From Streptomyces sp. NBC_00568 (GTDB lineage: Bacteria > Actinomycetota > Actinomycetes > Streptomycetales > Streptomycetaceae): a stretch of 64,000 nucleotides of DNA. The notes under the pieces were generated by a model. That model saw nothing but the letters and a program-made list of their open reading frames with translations, had not been told where the DNA came from and searched no databases. Both the position numbers and the translations under genes were made by a program. Location of the stretch: NCBI RefSeq assembly GCF_026341855.1, contig NZ_JAPENW010000001.1:744001-808000 (forward strand), in the 5' to 3' direction. Below are positions 62,537 to 64,000 of this stretch, one piece after another (position 1 is the stretch's first letter; the number at the start of each line of letters is the position of its first letter).

Positions 62537-63346
62537 ATGTTCTGGGTCCTTCTCCTGCTCCTGGCCTGGGCCGCGGCCGGCATCTCCTGCACCCGGCTGT
62601 GCCTGGCCGCCGTCCGCGCCGCGTCGGTCGACGCCGACGCGGCGCGCGGGCACGACCTCACGCTGTACGAGGCGGCGTTCCTGTCCGGCGGCCCGGCCCG
62701 GGTGGCCGATCTGACCCTGGTGTCGATGGCCCGGCAGCGCCGGCTGCTGCTCGCGCACACCGGCTGGGTGACGGTGGTGGACCCGCGCGGGCGCGACGAC
62801 ATGGAGCGCTCGGTCCTCCGAGCCATCGGCCCGGAGGGCCAGTCCCGGATAGCGCCGGTGCGGGCGACCGCGGCCGGCGCGGACTCGGTACGCCGTCTCG
62901 CGGACCGCCTGGTCGCGGCGGGCCTGGCCGTGCCCGACGGCGCCCGCACCACCGTCGCGGAGGCGGTCCGTCAGGTCCAGGCCGCCGCGGCCGCGGTCCT
63001 CGCGCTGGCCGTCGCAGCCCTGCTGCTGCCGGCCCAGACCACCGGGAACGAGGTCCCGGTGGCGGTCTGGTTCACGCTCCCGCTCCTCCTGACGGTGAGC
63101 TGTCTCGCCATCGCCCGGATCGAGGTGCACCCCTACACGCGCTGGGCCTCCCCGGCCGGCCAGCGACTGCTCGGCACACTCGCCCGGCACTCCGACGAAT
63201 CCGGCGACGACCGTACGTACCTCACGTCCGTCGCCGTACGCGGCGTTCGCGCCATCGGTGAACCGGAGGTGCGGGCGGCACTGACGCACCGGGACCGCGA
63301 CGCCGGACTCGGCGGCTGGCTCCAGGGGGCTCGCGAAGGGGGCTGA
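62537..63346 (+). CDS. TIGR04222-type membrane protein, tail missing
   Basis: A 269-aa protein with an N-terminal helix (MFWVLLLLLAWAAAGISC), a soluble winged domain with LTLYEAAFLSGGPARVADLTLVSMARQRRLLL and VRRLADRLVAAGLAVPDGA, then two close helices (AAAAVLALAVAALLLPA and VAVWFTLPLLLTVSCLAIA). This architecture matches the TIGR04222 domain membrane proteins often found near DUF692 genes. From memory, those normally end in a Gly/Cys-rich tail; this one ends DAGLGGWLQGAREGG with no Cys, so the tail is absent. Confidence 0.72.
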   Translation: MFWVLLLLLAWAAAGISCTRLCLAAVRAASVDADAARGHDLTLYEAAFLSGGPARVADLTLVSMARQRRLLLAHTGWVTVVDPRGRDDMERSVLRAIGPEGQSRIAPVRATAAGADSVRRLADRLVAAGLAVPDGARTTVAEAVRQVQAAAAAVLALAVAALLLPAQTTGNEVPVAVWFTLPLLLTVSCLAIARIEVHPYTRWASPAGQRLLGTLARHSDESGDDRTYLTSVAVRGVRAIGEPEVRAALTHRDRDAGLGGWLQGAREGG

Positions 63347-63466
63347 CGGGCGCTCAGGGGGGCGCATCGGGGTCATTGGCGCCGACACCGGCGGCCGGTG
63401 CTTTACTTCGCCAACCGCCGAACGAAACATCCTTTTTGTCGCTGCCGTGCGCTGAAGGGATTCGCG

Positions 63467-64000
63467 ATGAGAGCTGCCGTCCTCCACGGAACCGCAGGGT
63501 CCTTGCTCCTGACCGGTCTCGTCGCCGCTCCGGCGGGTGGCGCGCCGGCCTGGCCCGCCCCGGCCGGCTCCGCCGAGGCGCGCGGTACCGCCGTCGCCGC
63601 CCAGCGCGCCGCGGCCGCAGGCGTCCGCTTCGGCAAGTGCGCCAAGGAAGAGCGTCTGCCGGGCAATCTCCAGTGCGGCACGGTGACGGTGCCCCTCGAC
63701 TACGCCCTCCCCGACGGCAAGCGGATCAAACTGACCGTCAGCCGCGTCAAGGCCACCGGCAAGGACCCGCACAACTCGAAGCACAAGGTGCCGCGCCAGG
63801 GCGCCCTCGTGTACAACCCCGGCGGTCCCGGGGCCTCCGGCATGTACTTCCCGCTGATCGGCTTCCTCCCCGAATGGAAGCCGATCGGGGCGGCGTACGA
63901 CCTCGTCGGCTACGCCCCGCGCGGCGTGGACCGCTCCGCGCCGCTGTCCTGCCGGGACCCGAGGCGCCTGCTGAAGGCACCCCTGCACTCCCCGACGTTC
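63467..64000 (+). CDS. Secreted alpha/beta hydrolase (S33-type peptidase), partial
   Basis: The first 178 codons of a gene running off the window's right edge. The signal peptide is MRAAVLHGTAGSLLLTGLVAAPAGGAPA. The mature N-terminus shows CGTVTVPLDYALPDGKRI and ALVYNPGGPGASGMYF (oxyanion-hole region), then YDLVGYAPRGVDRSAPLSC, all typical of the Streptomyces tripeptidyl aminopeptidase/SlpD-E group. The nucleophile GxSxG should lie beyond the edge. GAAGGGA precedes the ATG. Confidence 0.9.
   Translation, partial: MRAAVLHGTAGSLLLTGLVAAPAGGAPAWPAPAGSAEARGTAVAAQRAAAAGVRFGKCAKEERLPGNLQCGTVTVPLDYALPDGKRIKLTVSRVKATGKDPHNSKHKVPRQGALVYNPGGPGASGMYFPLIGFLPEWKPIGAAYDLVGYAPRGVDRSAPLSCRDPRRLLKAPLHSPTF

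Noticed and set aside
61613..63988. Open frame of 791 codons on the minus strand
   Set aside because: Antisense shadow of DUF4142-B, the TIGR04222-type gene and the hydrolase; no family-like sequence.

Overview
This 64 kb window is GC-rich actinobacterial chromosome and almost certainly Streptomyces. Codon use, GTG/TTG starts and gene content all point there: geosmin synthase, a complete conservon (cvnA-E) with its CYP157-type P450, a subtilisin-inhibitor protein, DUF397/XRE and DUF6230/DUF6114 pairs, and SAV2148- and SAV2177-type proteins. From memory, the order resembles the S. avermitilis region around geoA. I see no prophage, insertion sequence, CRISPR array, rRNA or tRNA.

Layout. 0-4.5 kb: a DnaQ-like exonuclease, a SAV2148-family HEPN protein, and two neighbouring secreted proteins that look like the catalytic and N-terminal domains of a copper amine oxidase carried on separate genes. 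4.6-18.2 kb: the glycogen/trehalose genes glgX, treY and treZ. TreY and TreZ convert maltodextrin to trehalose and GlgX debranches glycogen. treY and treZ are separated by a P450, two paralogous M14 carboxypeptidases, an SSI-type protease inhibitor and a DUF1707-FHA protein. An aminoglycoside-phosphotransferase-fold protein lacking the usual catalytic Asp follows treZ. 18-22.9 kb: an M24 peptidase, a LysE exporter, a PDZ membrane protein, and a LysR regulator divergent from a CTP-synthase-like glutamine amidotransferase. 23-27 kb: geoA divergent from a P450. 27-33.5 kb: a lipid-bilayer-anchored Pro-rich protein, an ARMT1-like phosphatase, a membrane-anchored AA10 LPMO, a secreted protein of unknown function, and a DUF6230/DUF6114 pair.

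33.6-39.1 kb: a CYP154-like P450 convergent with the conservon, whose genes overlap by a few bases and are evidently translationally coupled (sensor-like ATPase, roadblock protein, DUF742, small GTPase, ExxR-less P450). 39.3-44.3 kb: AraC and LysR regulators, a YhgE/Pip-type membrane protein, and a Met/His-rich DUF6153/DUF305 pair. 44.5-50.7 kb: msrB, murC (outside the dcw cluster), a small conserved protein, a RibD-C-like reductase, zapE and a slipin.

50.7-52.1 kb holds what I consider the best regulatory find. A 17-codon leader peptide with three consecutive Thr codons is followed by three mutually exclusive hairpins, ending in a perfect 14-bp terminator stem. Just downstream lies a threonyl-tRNA synthetase lacking its TGS and editing domains. 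This reads as a classical ribosome-mediated Thr attenuator.

52-58.9 kb: a polysaccharide deacetylase lipoprotein, a zinc-ribbon miniprotein, a Pth2-like protein, a HEAT-like protein, a DUF397/XRE pair behind a striking AT-rich operator, a SAV2177-type methyltransferase, a TetR regulator and a TIGR03086/DinB-type protein. 59-63.4 kb: an MNIO (DUF692) enzyme fused to a DUF2063-like partner domain, flanked by two paralogous membrane-anchored DUF4142 proteins and followed by a TIGR04222-type membrane protein. This is the most plausible under-described biochemical system here. The window ends inside a secreted alpha/beta hydrolase.
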